A stretch of 64,000 nt of DNA, taken from NCBI RefSeq assembly GCF_900109775.1, contig NZ_FOAX01000004.1:248001-312000 (forward strand), in the 5' to 3' direction. Of the stretch, positions 29,215 to 38,910 are shown one piece after another (the stretch's first letter is position 1; the number at the start of each line of letters is the position of its first letter). The notes under the pieces are model-generated. The model was given only the letters and a program-made list of their open reading frames with translations, did not search any database and had not been told where the DNA came from. The stretch comes from Pseudoxanthomonas sp. GM95. GTDB taxonomy: Bacteria > Pseudomonadota > Gammaproteobacteria > Xanthomonadales > Xanthomonadaceae. The position numbers were made by a program, and so were the translations under genes.

Positions 29215-31287
29215 ATGCGCGTCCTTCCCCCGCTCGCCATCGCCGTGGTGCTGATCCTGATGCCCGCGGTATCAATGGCCGCGGCCATCGTCGACAAAGT
29301 CCAGATCAAGGGACTCAACGAAGACGACGACACCCAGCGCGCCATGGCCGAGAACATCCGCGTGGCGCTGACGCTCAACGATGCGTTGGGCACGCGCCTG
29401 GGCGAGGCGCGCCTGGAATACCTGATGGAGCAGACCAAGGACGAAGCGGCCGGCGCGCTGGAACCGTTCGGCTATTACTCGCCCACGATCGAAGTGACCT
29501 CCGAGCGGCTCAGTGCCGCCGATGCGGCCCGGATCGAGAAGGAAAAGAAGGGCGGCAAGGACAAAGCAAAAGACAAGGACGACCAGGACGACGACGACAC
29601 CGGCGATAACGCCAGTGCTCCGGCCGGCGATGTCCAGCGCGACAGCAGCGATGCAGACGGCAAGGTGACCACCTCCACTGCGCCGGCCAATGCCGCGGGC
29701 GGCGAAGGCGCCGTCGCCCAGCAGGCCACAGATGGCACGTCATCCGGCACCGCCAGCGCCACGCCGCGCCAGCGCGCGCCGGCCGACCATATGAGCGTCA
29801 CCATCACCGTGACCCCGGGCGAGCCGGTGCGCGTGCGCGATGCAGATATCCGCATCGATGGCGAAGGCGGCAGCGACCGCTATCTGGCCCAGGACCTGAA
29901 GGACTTCGCGCCGGCCAAGGGCGCGGCGTTCGACCACCAGACCTACGAAGCCAGCAAGCTCAAGATCGTGCGTCGCCTTGCCGAGCGCGGTTACCTGGAT
30001 GCGGACTTCGAGACGCGCAAGGTGGAAGTGACCCGCGCGCAGCACGCGGCCGACATCGACCTGTCCTGGGTCAGCGGCATCCGCTACGACATGGGCCCGA
30101 CCCACTTCAACCAGAGCTATTTCCGCCCTGGCCTGCTGGACCGGCTGGTGTACTGGGACGAAGGCAGCTACTACCACCAGGGCAAGCTCGATCGCCTGCG
30201 CCAGTCGCTGGTGGCGCTGGATTACTTCAGCAACATCGACATCCAGCCCGACGTGGACAACGCTGTCGATGGACGCGTGCCGATCGAGGTCAACCTCAAG
30301 CTGGCGCCGCGCACCATCTACCAGTACGGCCTGAGCTACGGCACCGAGTACGGCGCGGGCTTCCTGGCCGGCGTGGAGCGGCGCTACGTCAACTCGCGCG
30401 GGCACAAGCTCAAGACGCTGCTGGACTACGCGCAGAACCGCAAGGCGCTGACCACGACCTATCGCATCCCCGCGTTCAAGTGGCTCGACGGCTGGTACGC
30501 GGCCACCGCACAGCTCTACGACGAGCAGACCGACTACATCGACACGCGCCGGATCGAACTGATCGGCAGCCGCAGCGGCCAGCTCAACGAGAACTGGACG
30601 ATTACCGCCTCGATCCACGCATTGCGCGAGCGCTGGCTGTTCCAGCTGGCCGACGACGATAGCGACGGTGCCGAGGCCGTCGCGCCGTATCGCTACGCCA
30701 CCTACGTGTATCCGCAGCTGGAAGCCAAGTACGTCAACGTCGACGACCGCCTGTTCCCGCGCAGCGGCATCACCGCCACCGCCACGCTGCGTGGCGGCCT
30801 GGAAGGCGCCGGCTCGGACACCAACTTCGGCCAGCTGCTGATCGGCGGGCGCTGGTACAAGGGCTTCGGCCTCAACGACCGGTTGATCGTGCGCGGCGAA
30901 GTCGGCCAGACCTCGGTTGCCTCGCAGGATGCGCTGCCGCCGAGCCTGCGTTTCTACGCCGGTGGCGACAACAGCATCCGCGGCTACCAGTACCGCGAAG
31001 TCGGTCCGCGCGTGCGCACCGATGGCGGCGAGTATTCGGTCGGCGGCAACAAGCTGATCACCGGCAGCGTCGAGTACGAGCACTACTACAAGGGTGGGCC
31101 ATTCGGCGGCGCGGTGTTCGTCGATTCGGGCACGGCCTACAACGACTCGCCGGACTTCAAGACCGGCGTGGGCTTTGGCGTGCGCTACAAGTCGCCGATC
31201 GGGCCGGTGCGCGTGGACATCGCCCATGGCCTGAATGATCCCGACTCGGTCGTGCAGCTGTACCTGAGCATCGGGGCCAGCCTGTGA
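29215..31287 (+). CDS. tamA: TamA outer-membrane assembly protein (Omp85 family)
   Basis: The 690-aa protein starts at ATG 29215 with signal peptide MRVLPPLAIAVVLILMPAVSMAAA. POTRA domains cover roughly residues 25-300, and the C-terminal half is an Omp85 barrel with a GGDNSIRGYQYREVGP motif and final strand FGVRYKSPIGPVRVDIAHGL. POTRA 1 is interrupted by an insertion of about 90 residues that is low in complexity: first Lys/Asp-rich (EKEKKGGKDKAKDKDD), then Ala/Ser/Thr/Gly-rich, before the closing VTITVTPGEPV strand. It is translationally coupled to tamB (GTGA overlap). TamA/TamB support outer-membrane protein assembly and lipid homeostasis. Confidence 0.93.
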   Translation: MRVLPPLAIAVVLILMPAVSMAAAIVDKVQIKGLNEDDDTQRAMAENIRVALTLNDALGTRLGEARLEYLMEQTKDEAAGALEPFGYYSPTIEVTSERLSAADAARIEKEKKGGKDKAKDKDDQDDDDTGDNASAPAGDVQRDSSDADGKVTTSTAPANAAGGEGAVAQQATDGTSSGTASATPRQRAPADHMSVTITVTPGEPVRVRDADIRIDGEGGSDRYLAQDLKDFAPAKGAAFDHQTYEASKLKIVRRLAERGYLDADFETRKVEVTRAQHAADIDLSWVSGIRYDMGPTHFNQSYFRPGLLDRLVYWDEGSYYHQGKLDRLRQSLVALDYFSNIDIQPDVDNAVDGRVPIEVNLKLAPRTIYQYGLSYGTEYGAGFLAGVERRYVNSRGHKLKTLLDYAQNRKALTTTYRIPAFKWLDGWYAATAQLYDEQTDYIDTRRIELIGSRSGQLNENWTITASIHALRERWLFQLADDDSDGAEAVAPYRYATYVYPQLEAKYVNVDDRLFPRSGITATATLRGGLEGAGSDTNFGQLLIGGRWYKGFGLNDRLIVRGEVGQTSVASQDALPPSLRFYAGGDNSIRGYQYREVGPRVRTDGGEYSVGGNKLITGSVEYEHYYKGGPFGGAVFVDSGTAYNDSPDFKTGVGFGVRYKSPIGPVRVDIAHGLNDPDSVVQLYLSIGASL

Positions 31288-34200
31288 GCCGCATGCCGGA
31301 AGACATCACGCCGGAGGAGCGCGAAGCGCGCATCGCCGAGCTGCGCGCGCGGCGCAAGGCGCGCGTGCGCAAGCTGGCGATCCGCAGCGGCATCGGCATC
31401 GGCGTGCTGGTGGTCGGCCTGCTGGTGGCGCTCTACTGGCTGCTGCAGACCGTGGCCGGGCGCGATGTGCTGCTGGCGCAGATCACCGCGCGCCTGCCGG
31501 CCGGTTCCACCTTCACCTACAGCAGTGCCGAAGGCCCGGTCGCCGGCCCATTGACGCTGCGCGATGTGCACTTCCACCTAGACACCATCGACTTCACCGC
31601 CAAGCGCGTGACGCTGGATCCGGACCTGCGCCCGCTATTGGGTAAGCGCCTGCGCCTGGATACGCTGGAGATCGAGGACGCGGTGCTGGACATGCCGCCC
31701 AGCCCGGACGAGCCGTTCAAGCTGCCGCGCTGGCCCGACGTGATGCCGCAGATCGAACTGCCGCTCAACATCCAGGCCGACACGCTGGTGATCGATGGCT
31801 TCCGCTACACCTCGGCCGGCGAGACGGTGGTGGATGTGTCCAGCGCGCGCGGCGGCATCGACGTGGGCGACGGCTATACCGAAGTCACCGGCGTCAAGGT
31901 GCGCAGCAACCTGGGCAATTTTTCGCTGGATGGGCATTACCGCCCGGGCGACAACTACGAGACCGACCTGACCGTGTCGGCCGGCTTCCCCGCCCCGCGC
32001 GGCAAGACGCCGGCACGCCTGGGCCTGGTCGCGCGTGGCGACGTGCGCCATATGGAGGTCGCCGTCGGCGGCAACGCGCCGGCGCCGGTGAAGGTGCACC
32101 TGGACGTGCGCGGCGCGACCAAGCCGGACTGGGCGCTGCATGCGGTGAGCAAGCAGCTGGACCTGGCCCTGTTCGGCGTGGGCGCGGCCGATGCGCCGCC
32201 GCTGGCGTTCGACCTGCAGGCCAGCGGCACCGATGGCGGCGCGGCGATCAGCGGCGAAGCCAAGCAGGGCGACAACCTGGTGGTGATCGAGCCTTCGCAC
32301 GTGCGCATCGATGGCACCACGCTCACGGTGCAGCCGCTGGCGGTGCAGCTGCTGGGCGGCCGCATCACCTTGCGCGGCCACGCCGATTTCAAGGACACCG
32401 AAGATCCGACCTTCAAGTTCGCGGTCAACGCGCGCGACCTGGCCTGGGGCGAGGCCGACCAGCGCATCGACGCCAACGCCGACCTGGGCGTGGCCGGGCG
32501 CAAGGCGCGCTGGGTCGCGATCGGGAAGGCCGACCTAGCGCGCGGCAAGGACACGGCCAAGGTCGAGTTCGACGGCCGCGGCGATCTCGAAAAAGTCCTG
32601 CTGAAAACCCTGCGTGCGACCACGCCGGCCGGTGCGCTGGATGTCACCGGCCAGGTCGGCTGGGCGCCGCAGCTGGCCTGGGATGTGGAAGCCAACCTCA
32701 AGGAGTTCGACCCGGGCTACTTCGCCGCCGGCTGGGACGGCGCGGTCACCGGCAAGCTGGCCAGCAAGGGCGCGCAGCGCGATCCGGCAGCCAATGCCGG
32801 CACCGGCTTCGACGCCACGCTGGACATCCCGCAGCTCGGCGGCCGCCTGCGCGAACGCAAGCTGGCCGGCAGCGGCAACTTCAACCTGCACGGCGACAAC
32901 GGCGACGGCAAGCTCGACCTCACCCTGGGCGCCAGCCACGTACAGGCGCAGGGCAAGGTCGCCGACACGCTGGACATCGACGCGCAGCTGACGCCGCTGC
33001 AGCTGGCCGACCTGCTGCCGCAGGCCACCGGCAGCCTGTCCGGCACGGTCAAGCTGACCGGCCCGCGTGCCACGCCCACCATCGATGCGGACCTGTCCGG
33101 CAACGGCCTCAAGTACGACACCTACGGCGCCGACGCGATCAGCCTCAAGGGTCGCCTGCCGTGGACTGGTAGCGGCGGCGAACTGGCCGTGCGCGGCACT
33201 GCGGTGCAGGCCGGGCTGCTGCTGGACAAGCTCAGCGTGGACGCGCGCGGCGCCGTGCAGAACCTGCAGCTCAACGTGCAGGCCGACAACCCGATGGCCT
33301 CGCTCACCCTGGCCGGCACCGCCCAGCAGAAGGGCGACGCCTGGTCCGGCGCGCTGGAGACGCTGCGCATCGTGCCGTCCAAGGGCGATGCCTGGGCGTT
33401 GACTCAGGCCGCGCGCTTCACCCAGTCCGGCAATGCCTTCACCCTGTCCGACAGCTGCCTGGCCGGCGGCGATGGCGGCACGCTGTGCGTGTCGGCCGAC
33501 TGGCCGCGCAATGGCGTCAGCGCGCATTCGGACAAGCTGCCGCTGACGCTGATCCAGCCGTGGCTGCCGCCCGATGACGGCCGCCCGCTGACCCTGCGCG
33601 GTGACCTCACCCTGGACGCCAACCTCAAGCCGCAGGGCAACGCCTGGCAGGGCAAGGTGCACCTGGCCTCGATGGATGGCGGCCTGCGCATGGGCAAGAA
33701 CACGCGCGGCGAGATCGTCCACTACGACCACTTCAGCATCGACGTGGACATGACCCCGCAGCAGATCCAGGCGCGCCTGGGCACCGGCTTTGCGGGCAAC
33801 GGCTTCATCGATGCCAAGTTCACCACCGGCTGGGATGACTTCGCTCCGCTCAAGGGCGATGTGTATCTCTACAACGATCGCCTGTTCTGGCTGGAGCTGT
33901 TCTCGCCGGACTTGGTGCGCCCGCAGGGCAAGCTGAAGGGCCACATCGGCATCGCCGGCACGCGCGGTACGCCGCTGCTCAGCGGCGAGGCCGACCTGGC
34001 CGACTTCACCGGCGACCTGCCAGCGCTGGGCATCACCCTGATCGAGGGCAAGGCCTCGCTGACCGCATTGTCCGACGGCAGCGCCAAGATCGCCGGCAGC
34101 ATGAAGTCGCAGTCGGCCACCGGCGGTAGGGGCACCGGCGGCACGCTCAACATCGATGGCGCGCTGGGCTGGCAGGGCCAGAACGAGCCGCTGCTGTTCA

Positions 34201-35129
34201 AGGTGCGCGGCGACAACTTCCTGGCCTCGGACACCACCGAGCTGCGCGCGGTGATCGCGCCGGACATGACCATCGCCCTGCAGGGCAACGTGCTGGGCGT
34301 GGGCGGCCAGGTCACGGTGCCATCGGCCAATATCAATCTGGAAAAACTCAGCGAGGGCGTGTCCACGTCGGAGGACGTGGTGGTGCTGGACCCGGCCGAC
34401 CCGAAGAAAGGCGGCAGCTCGCTGCTCAAGCTGGACCTGGCGATCAACCTCGGCAACCAGGTCAAGCTCAACGGCTTCGGCCTGGAAGGCGGACTGCAGG
34501 GCGAGATGAGCGTGCACTCGCGCGCCGGCCGCGCGATGTCGGCCACAGGCCAGCTCGACGTGGACGGCCGCTACACCGCCTATGGACAAAAACTCACCAT
34601 CTCGCGCGGCCAGCTGAGCTGGAGCAACGACGATGTGTCCGATCCCAACATCAACATCCGCGCCGAACGCGAAGTGATCAGCGCCGGTGTGACCGCGGGC
34701 ATCGACGTCACCGGCCGCGCCAGCGCGCCGCGCGCCAGCGTCTGGTCCAACCCGGAAACCTCCGAGTCCGACGCGCTCGCGTACCTGGTGCTGGGCCGCA
34801 GCTTGAGCACGGCCAGCAGCGAGGAAACCCAGCAGGTCAGCGCGGCCTCTTCCGCGCTCTCCGCCGGCGCCGGCCTGCTCGCTTCGCAGCTGGGCGCCAA
34901 GATCGGCCTGGACGATGCCGGCGTGCTCGAATCGCGCACGATGGGCGGCTCGGTGTTCGGCGTCGGCAAGTACCTCTCGCCCAAGCTCTACGTCAGCTAC
35001 GGCGTGTCGATGATCGGCTCCGGCTCGGTGGTCACGCTCAAGTACCTCCTGCGCAAGGGCTTCAACGCCGAGGTCGAGTCGTCCACGGTGGAAACGCGCG
35101 GGTCGATTAATTGGCGGAAGGAAAAGTAG
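31284..35129 (+). CDS. tamB: TamB translocation/assembly protein
   Basis: The 1281-aa protein has a GTG start overlapping the tamA stop. A single N-terminal TM anchor (residues about 35-57, IRSGIGIGVLVVGLLVALYWLL) is followed by a long repetitive beta-rich body, as in AsmA/VPS13-like bridge proteins. The C-terminal DUF490 domain is present: QKLTISRGQLSWSNDDVSDPNINIRA, DALAYLVLGRSLST, GKYLSPKLYVSYGVSMIGSG. It is thought to span the periplasm and, with TamA, aid outer-membrane assembly and phospholipid transport. Length and architecture are normal. Confidence 0.95.
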   Translation: MSRMPEDITPEEREARIAELRARRKARVRKLAIRSGIGIGVLVVGLLVALYWLLQTVAGRDVLLAQITARLPAGSTFTYSSAEGPVAGPLTLRDVHFHLDTIDFTAKRVTLDPDLRPLLGKRLRLDTLEIEDAVLDMPPSPDEPFKLPRWPDVMPQIELPLNIQADTLVIDGFRYTSAGETVVDVSSARGGIDVGDGYTEVTGVKVRSNLGNFSLDGHYRPGDNYETDLTVSAGFPAPRGKTPARLGLVARGDVRHMEVAVGGNAPAPVKVHLDVRGATKPDWALHAVSKQLDLALFGVGAADAPPLAFDLQASGTDGGAAISGEAKQGDNLVVIEPSHVRIDGTTLTVQPLAVQLLGGRITLRGHADFKDTEDPTFKFAVNARDLAWGEADQRIDANADLGVAGRKARWVAIGKADLARGKDTAKVEFDGRGDLEKVLLKTLRATTPAGALDVTGQVGWAPQLAWDVEANLKEFDPGYFAAGWDGAVTGKLASKGAQRDPAANAGTGFDATLDIPQLGGRLRERKLAGSGNFNLHGDNGDGKLDLTLGASHVQAQGKVADTLDIDAQLTPLQLADLLPQATGSLSGTVKLTGPRATPTIDADLSGNGLKYDTYGADAISLKGRLPWTGSGGELAVRGTAVQAGLLLDKLSVDARGAVQNLQLNVQADNPMASLTLAGTAQQKGDAWSGALETLRIVPSKGDAWALTQAARFTQSGNAFTLSDSCLAGGDGGTLCVSADWPRNGVSAHSDKLPLTLIQPWLPPDDGRPLTLRGDLTLDANLKPQGNAWQGKVHLASMDGGLRMGKNTRGEIVHYDHFSIDVDMTPQQIQARLGTGFAGNGFIDAKFTTGWDDFAPLKGDVYLYNDRLFWLELFSPDLVRPQGKLKGHIGIAGTRGTPLLSGEADLADFTGDLPALGITLIEGKASLTALSDGSAKIAGSMKSQSATGGRGTGGTLNIDGALGWQGQNEPLLFKVRGDNFLASDTTELRAVIAPDMTIALQGNVLGVGGQVTVPSANINLEKLSEGVSTSEDVVVLDPADPKKGGSSLLKLDLAINLGNQVKLNGFGLEGGLQGEMSVHSRAGRAMSATGQLDVDGRYTAYGQKLTISRGQLSWSNDDVSDPNINIRAEREVISAGVTAGIDVTGRASAPRASVWSNPETSESDALAYLVLGRSLSTASSEETQQVSAASSALSAGAGLLASQLGAKIGLDDAGVLESRTMGGSVFGVGKYLSPKLYVSYGVSMIGSGSVVTLKYLLRKGFNAEVESSTVETRGSINWRKEK

Positions 35130-35181
35130 GCCAGTTCCCGGGTTGGTTGCACTCGCTAGAGTGGCATTTTAGTATCACTCC

Positions 35182-35439
35182 ATGCGCACCGAACTGGTTA
35201 CCACCCTCAAACGCCAGGCCACCGAGTTGCTCTCGGACATCGAGCGCGATCGCGAGCCGATCCTGATCACTCAGCATGGTCTGCCGAGCGCGTACCTGGT
35301 CGATGTCGAAACCTATCAGGCACTGCAGCAGCGTCTGGGGATTCTGGAAGGCATTGCGCGCGGCGAGCAGGCGCTCGCGGAAGGCCGCTCGGTCTCGCAT
35401 GCGCAAGCCAAGCAGCGCATGGGTCGATGGCTGAAATAA
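35182..35439 (+). CDS. Antitoxin, Phd/YefM family
   Basis: The 85-aa protein begins MRTELVTTLKRQATELLSDIERDREPILITQHGLPSAYLVDVETYQ, the Phd/YefM DNA-binding fold with its conserved ITxxGxPxAxLVxxxxY pattern. The C-terminal helix binds the toxin. It overlaps the toxin gene by 13 bp. A TAGTATCACT -10-like element lies just upstream of ATG 35182. Such antitoxins normally repress their own operon. Confidence 0.88.
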   Translation: MRTELVTTLKRQATELLSDIERDREPILITQHGLPSAYLVDVETYQALQQRLGILEGIARGEQALAEGRSVSHAQAKQRMGRWLK

Positions 35440-35747
35440 TCTGGTCCGAGCCTGCACTGGCCGACCTCGACGCCATCGCGGACTACATCGCGCTTGAAAG
35501 CCCAGCCGCTGCCGCCGCCCTGGTGCAGCGCGTTTTTATCCATGTCGAGCAGCTGGCAGACCATCCCAATAGCGGCAGCCGCCCCAAAGAGCTTGGCAAG
35601 TCGCGCTATCGACAGATCATCGAGCCGCCTTGCCGCGTGTTCTATCGCGTCGATGGCACGCGGGTCGTGATCCTGCATGTGATGCGGACGGAACGTCTGC
35701 TTCGCAGAAGCGCGTTGAACGCACCAGTCAAACCCGCCAAGCGGTAG
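35427..35747 (+). CDS. Toxin, RelE/ParE family
   Basis: The 106-aa protein matches ParE/RelE: IIWSEPALADLDAIADYIALESPAAAAALVQRVF, GSRPKELGKSRYRQIIEPPCRVFYRVDG, and a final VVILHVMRTERLL with conserved Arg residues. The target (gyrase for ParE, ribosome-bound mRNA for RelE) cannot be told from sequence alone; the IEPPCRVFYRVD pattern is nearer ParE. It is the second gene of an apparently intact type II module. The frame shows no damage. Confidence 0.85.
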   Translation: MAEIIWSEPALADLDAIADYIALESPAAAAALVQRVFIHVEQLADHPNSGSRPKELGKSRYRQIIEPPCRVFYRVDGTRVVILHVMRTERLLRRSALNAPVKPAKR

Positions 35748-35939
35748 CTGTCCGACATCGGCGACGATCTTTCGCCTCTTCTTCGCGACAAGCGACAAAT
35801 GCCCGGCCGAACACTGCCGATGCCGTTGAAGATCCATGTGCGACCCAACGCGCAGTAACATTTGATGCGCTTGTCTCCGAGACCACAGGCCACATGTCAT
35901 CGCTGAAGGCCATTGGACTTGGCCGCGAGGATCGCTGAC

Positions 35940-36434
35940 ATGCTGTCGTTTCTCCCTCCTCGCTGGCGACGCCACGTGCGTTGGGTCGTGGTGCTGCTGG
36001 TCATGCTGCTGTTCGCCTCGCATCCGGAGGTGCGGCTGATGGTGCCGGTGCTGGATGCCATCGGCTTGGACCTGCTGCTGATGCTGTTCGGCGCGCAGGT
36101 GCTGTCGACCTATGCCGATGTGCTGTTGCCGATGCTGCGTGGCCTGCGTTACGCCGTCCTCGCACCGTCGCTGCAATGGCTGGGCGCGGGCACAAAGCGC
36201 TGGCCGATGTGTCGCACGGCGCGTGCCTGGTGCTCGCACACCTTGCGCCGCGCGCGGCGGGGACGCGCGCTCTGGTTGCGGCTGCACGTGGCGTGGTGGA
36301 CGCTGGTGCGACGCGCGGCGCCGGTGGTCCCGCAGCTGTCGAACACGCCCATGACCGAACCGTCATGCACCCGGTATTTGCCGCCTGCGCGGCGCGGGGC
36401 TACTGTCGCCGCCACGTTTCGAATCGCATCGTAG
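35940..36434 (+). CDS. Small membrane protein, hypothetical
   Basis: The 164-aa ORF from ATG 35940 has two hydrophobic segments, VVVLLVMLLFASHPEVRLMVPVL and LDLLLMLFGAQVLSTY, followed by a basic, Arg-rich region of about 85 residues. I do not recognise a family. Codon usage in the first 75 codons is convincing, and in the Arg-rich tail less so. The stop lies 6 bp before the S46 peptidase gene. The 192 bp upstream, down to the toxin gene, show no gene. Confidence 0.5.
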   Translation: MLSFLPPRWRRHVRWVVVLLVMLLFASHPEVRLMVPVLDAIGLDLLLMLFGAQVLSTYADVLLPMLRGLRYAVLAPSLQWLGAGTKRWPMCRTARAWCSHTLRRARRGRALWLRLHVAWWTLVRRAAPVVPQLSNTPMTEPSCTRYLPPARRGATVAATFRIAS

Positions 36435-36440
36435 GCCCGC

Positions 36441-38582
36441 ATGACCCGCACCCTGCCCCTGGCCGCCTCGCTGGCGCTGCTGCTCTCTTCCACCGCCCGT
36501 GCCGACGAAGGCATGTGGATGCCGTCGCAGTTGCCGGGCCTGGCCGACCAACTGCGCGAGGCCGGCTTCCGCGGCAACCCGCAGGACCTCGCCGACGTCA
36601 CGCAGGCGCCGCTGAGCGCGGTGGTGAAGATCGGCGGTGGCACCGGCTCGTTCGTCTCGCACGATGGTCTGCTGGTTACCAATCACCACGTCGCCTACGG
36701 CGTGATCCAGTACAACACCAAGGCCGGCGCCAACCTGATCGACGATGGCTTCGTCTCGCATGCGCGCGGCGAGGAATTGCCAGCCAACCCGGACTTCCGC
36801 GTGCTGGTGACCACCGCCTTCGACAACGTCACCGAGCAGGTGCTGGCCGGCGCCAAGGGCAAGACCGGCCGCGCCTATTACGACGCGGTGGACAATGCGA
36901 CCAAGCGCCTGGTCGCGGCGTGCGAAGCGCCGGGCGGCGTGCGCTGCAGCGTGGCGACGATGAACTACGGCGCTGACTTCTACCGCATGACCCAGCTGGA
37001 ACTGCGCGACATCCGCCTGGTCTATGCACCGCCGCGCGCGATCGGCAATTACGGCGACGAGATCGACAACTTCATGTGGCCGCGCCACGCCGGCGACTTC
37101 ACGTTCCTGCGCGCCTACGTCGGCAAGGACGGCAAGCCGGCCGATTACAGCACCGACAACGTGCCTTATCAGGCGCCGGCGTTCCTCAAGGTCGCGCTCG
37201 ACGGGCCGAAGGAAGGCGACTTCGCCATGCTCGCCGGCTATCCCGGCACGACGTATCGCAACCGCACCGCGGCCGAGTTCAAGGCGCAGGTCGGCCATGT
37301 GTTGCCGGCACGCGTGACGGTGCTGGATGCGTTGATCGACACCATCGAGCAGGCCGGCAAGGCCAATGCCGAGGCGCGCACGCGCTACGCCTCGCAGCTG
37401 CAGTCGCTGAAGAACAACCGCAAGCGCGCCGCCGGCGAACTGAAAGGCCTGCTGCGCAGCGAAGCCGCGCATCTGCGCGACCAGGATGAGCAGGGCATGC
37501 TCGCCGCCACGCGCGGCACGCAGTCCCAGCGCATCACCGAGCTGCGAACGCTGCTGGCCGAAGGCCAGTCCCAGGGCGACCGCGAACTGCTGCTGGGCCT
37601 GATCGCCACCCAGACGCAGCTGATGCGTTCGGCACTGACCCTGGAGCGCCTGCGGATCGAGTCGGCCAAGCCCGACGCGCAGCGCGAGACCGGTTACCAG
37701 CAGCGCGACCAGGCGCTGATCGAAGGCGTGCTTAAGCAGGTGCAGCGGCGCTACGACCCGGCCACCGAAAAAGCCTTGCTGACCATCCTGCTGGGCCGCT
37801 ACCAGCAGCTGCCCGATGCGCAGCGCGTGCCGGCGTTCGATGCCGCGTTCGGCCGCACGCCTGCGGAACTGGCCAAGGCGCTGGATGCGCTGTATGGCGC
37901 CACCGCGCTGGGCACCGAAGACGAGCGCCTGTCGCGCTTCGCCGCTGCACGCGAAGGCAAGCCGCTGGCCGATGATGCGCTGATCGCGCTGGCGGCCAGG
38001 CTGGTGCCGGCACAGCTGCAGCTGGAGAACGCGCGCAAGACCCGCGAAGGCGACCTGCTGCGCCTGCGCCCGGCCTACATGCAGGCACTGGCCGCATGGC
38101 GCACCAAGCAGGACCGTGCCAGCTATCCCGATGCCAACAGCACGCTGCGCGTGAGCTTCGGCAAGGTGGCGCCGCTGGCGCCGCGCGATGCGGTGGCCTA
38201 CGCGCCGGTGACCACCGTGGCCGGCATCGTGGAGAAGAACACCGGCGTGGTGCCGTTCGATGCGCCGCGGCCGCTGTTGGAGGCGATCGCCAAGGGCGAT
38301 TTCGGCAGCACCGCCGATCCCGTGCTGAAGACCCAGACGGTGGATTTCCTGACCAACCTGGACACCACCGGCGGCAACTCCGGCTCGCCCGTGCTCAACG
38401 CCAAGGGCGAGCTGATGGGCCTGAACTTCGACAGCAACTGGGAAGCGGTCAGCGCCAGCTGGTGGTACGACCCGCGCTACAAGCGGGCGATCCACGTCGA
38501 CACGCGCTACATCCGCTGGCTGCTGGCCAAGGTGTATCCGGCGCCGGAACTGCTGAAGGAAATAGGCCTGCCGGCGGAGTAA
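36441..38582 (+). CDS. S46 family dipeptidyl peptidase (DPP7/DPP11-like)
   Basis: This is an exported serine exopeptidase that releases N-terminal dipeptides. The 713-aa length is typical of S46. A signal peptide ends at TARA-DEGMW, and the mature DEGMWMPSQLP start is a family hallmark. The chymotrypsin-like triad is visible: His in LVTNHHVAYG (about residue 83), Asp in NYGDEIDNFMWPRHAGDFTFLR, and Ser in TTGGNSGSPVLNAKGELMGL (about 652). A helical regulatory domain lies between. Residues defining hydrophobic (DPP7) or acidic (DPP11) preference were not resolved. It ends at a strong terminator. Confidence 0.93.
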   Translation: MTRTLPLAASLALLLSSTARADEGMWMPSQLPGLADQLREAGFRGNPQDLADVTQAPLSAVVKIGGGTGSFVSHDGLLVTNHHVAYGVIQYNTKAGANLIDDGFVSHARGEELPANPDFRVLVTTAFDNVTEQVLAGAKGKTGRAYYDAVDNATKRLVAACEAPGGVRCSVATMNYGADFYRMTQLELRDIRLVYAPPRAIGNYGDEIDNFMWPRHAGDFTFLRAYVGKDGKPADYSTDNVPYQAPAFLKVALDGPKEGDFAMLAGYPGTTYRNRTAAEFKAQVGHVLPARVTVLDALIDTIEQAGKANAEARTRYASQLQSLKNNRKRAAGELKGLLRSEAAHLRDQDEQGMLAATRGTQSQRITELRTLLAEGQSQGDRELLLGLIATQTQLMRSALTLERLRIESAKPDAQRETGYQQRDQALIEGVLKQVQRRYDPATEKALLTILLGRYQQLPDAQRVPAFDAAFGRTPAELAKALDALYGATALGTEDERLSRFAAAREGKPLADDALIALAARLVPAQLQLENARKTREGDLLRLRPAYMQALAAWRTKQDRASYPDANSTLRVSFGKVAPLAPRDAVAYAPVTTVAGIVEKNTGVVPFDAPRPLLEAIAKGDFGSTADPVLKTQTVDFLTNLDTTGGNSGSPVLNAKGELMGLNFDSNWEAVSASWWYDPRYKRAIHVDTRYIRWLLAKVYPAPELLKEIGLPAE

Positions 38583-38590
38583 AAGAAAAG

Positions 38591-38615
38591 GGCGACGTCA
38601 CCGTCGCCCTTTTTC
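38591..38615 (+). terminator. Terminator of the S46 peptidase gene
   Basis: GGGCGACG, loop TCAC, CGTCGCCC, then five T residues, 8 bp after the stop codon. Confidence 0.88.
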
Positions 38616-38637
38616 GTGCGCTTGACGCAGTAAAGCG

Positions 38638-38811
38638 TCAGGTGACCTTCTTGAAGATCGTCACGCCCAGCACCAGCAGGATCAAGGCGATGATGATGAA
38701 GGCCCAGAACAGGAACTTGGCGATGGCGAACGCGCCGCCGGCGATGCCGCCGAAGCCAAGCACGCCGGCAATCACACCGATGATGGCGAAGATCAATGCC
38801 CACTTGAGCAT
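38638..38811 (-). CDS. DUF1328 (YtjA-like) small membrane protein
   Basis: The 57-aa protein from ATG 38811 has two TM helices: [25 protein letters not shown] and [23 protein letters not shown]. The glycine-rich middle and the short basic C-terminus are typical of DUF1328. The family function is unknown; relatives are often stress-induced. It lies between convergent genes. Confidence 0.88.
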   Translation of the reverse strand: MLKWALIFAIIGVIAGVLGFGGIAGGAFAIAKFLFWAFIIIALILLVLGVTIFKKVT

Positions 38812-38910
38812 GGGTCGGGTCCTTTGACGTTGAGATGGCGCGCACCCTAGCCAGCGCCCGGTGCGCGCGGAGTGACGACGCCCGCACGCCGCGCTCACCC
38901 CGGCAAAAGA

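Noticed and set aside
35748-35939. A further gene between the toxin and the small membrane protein
   Set aside because: Short frames on both strands lack ribosome sites, family features and the codon bias of the region.
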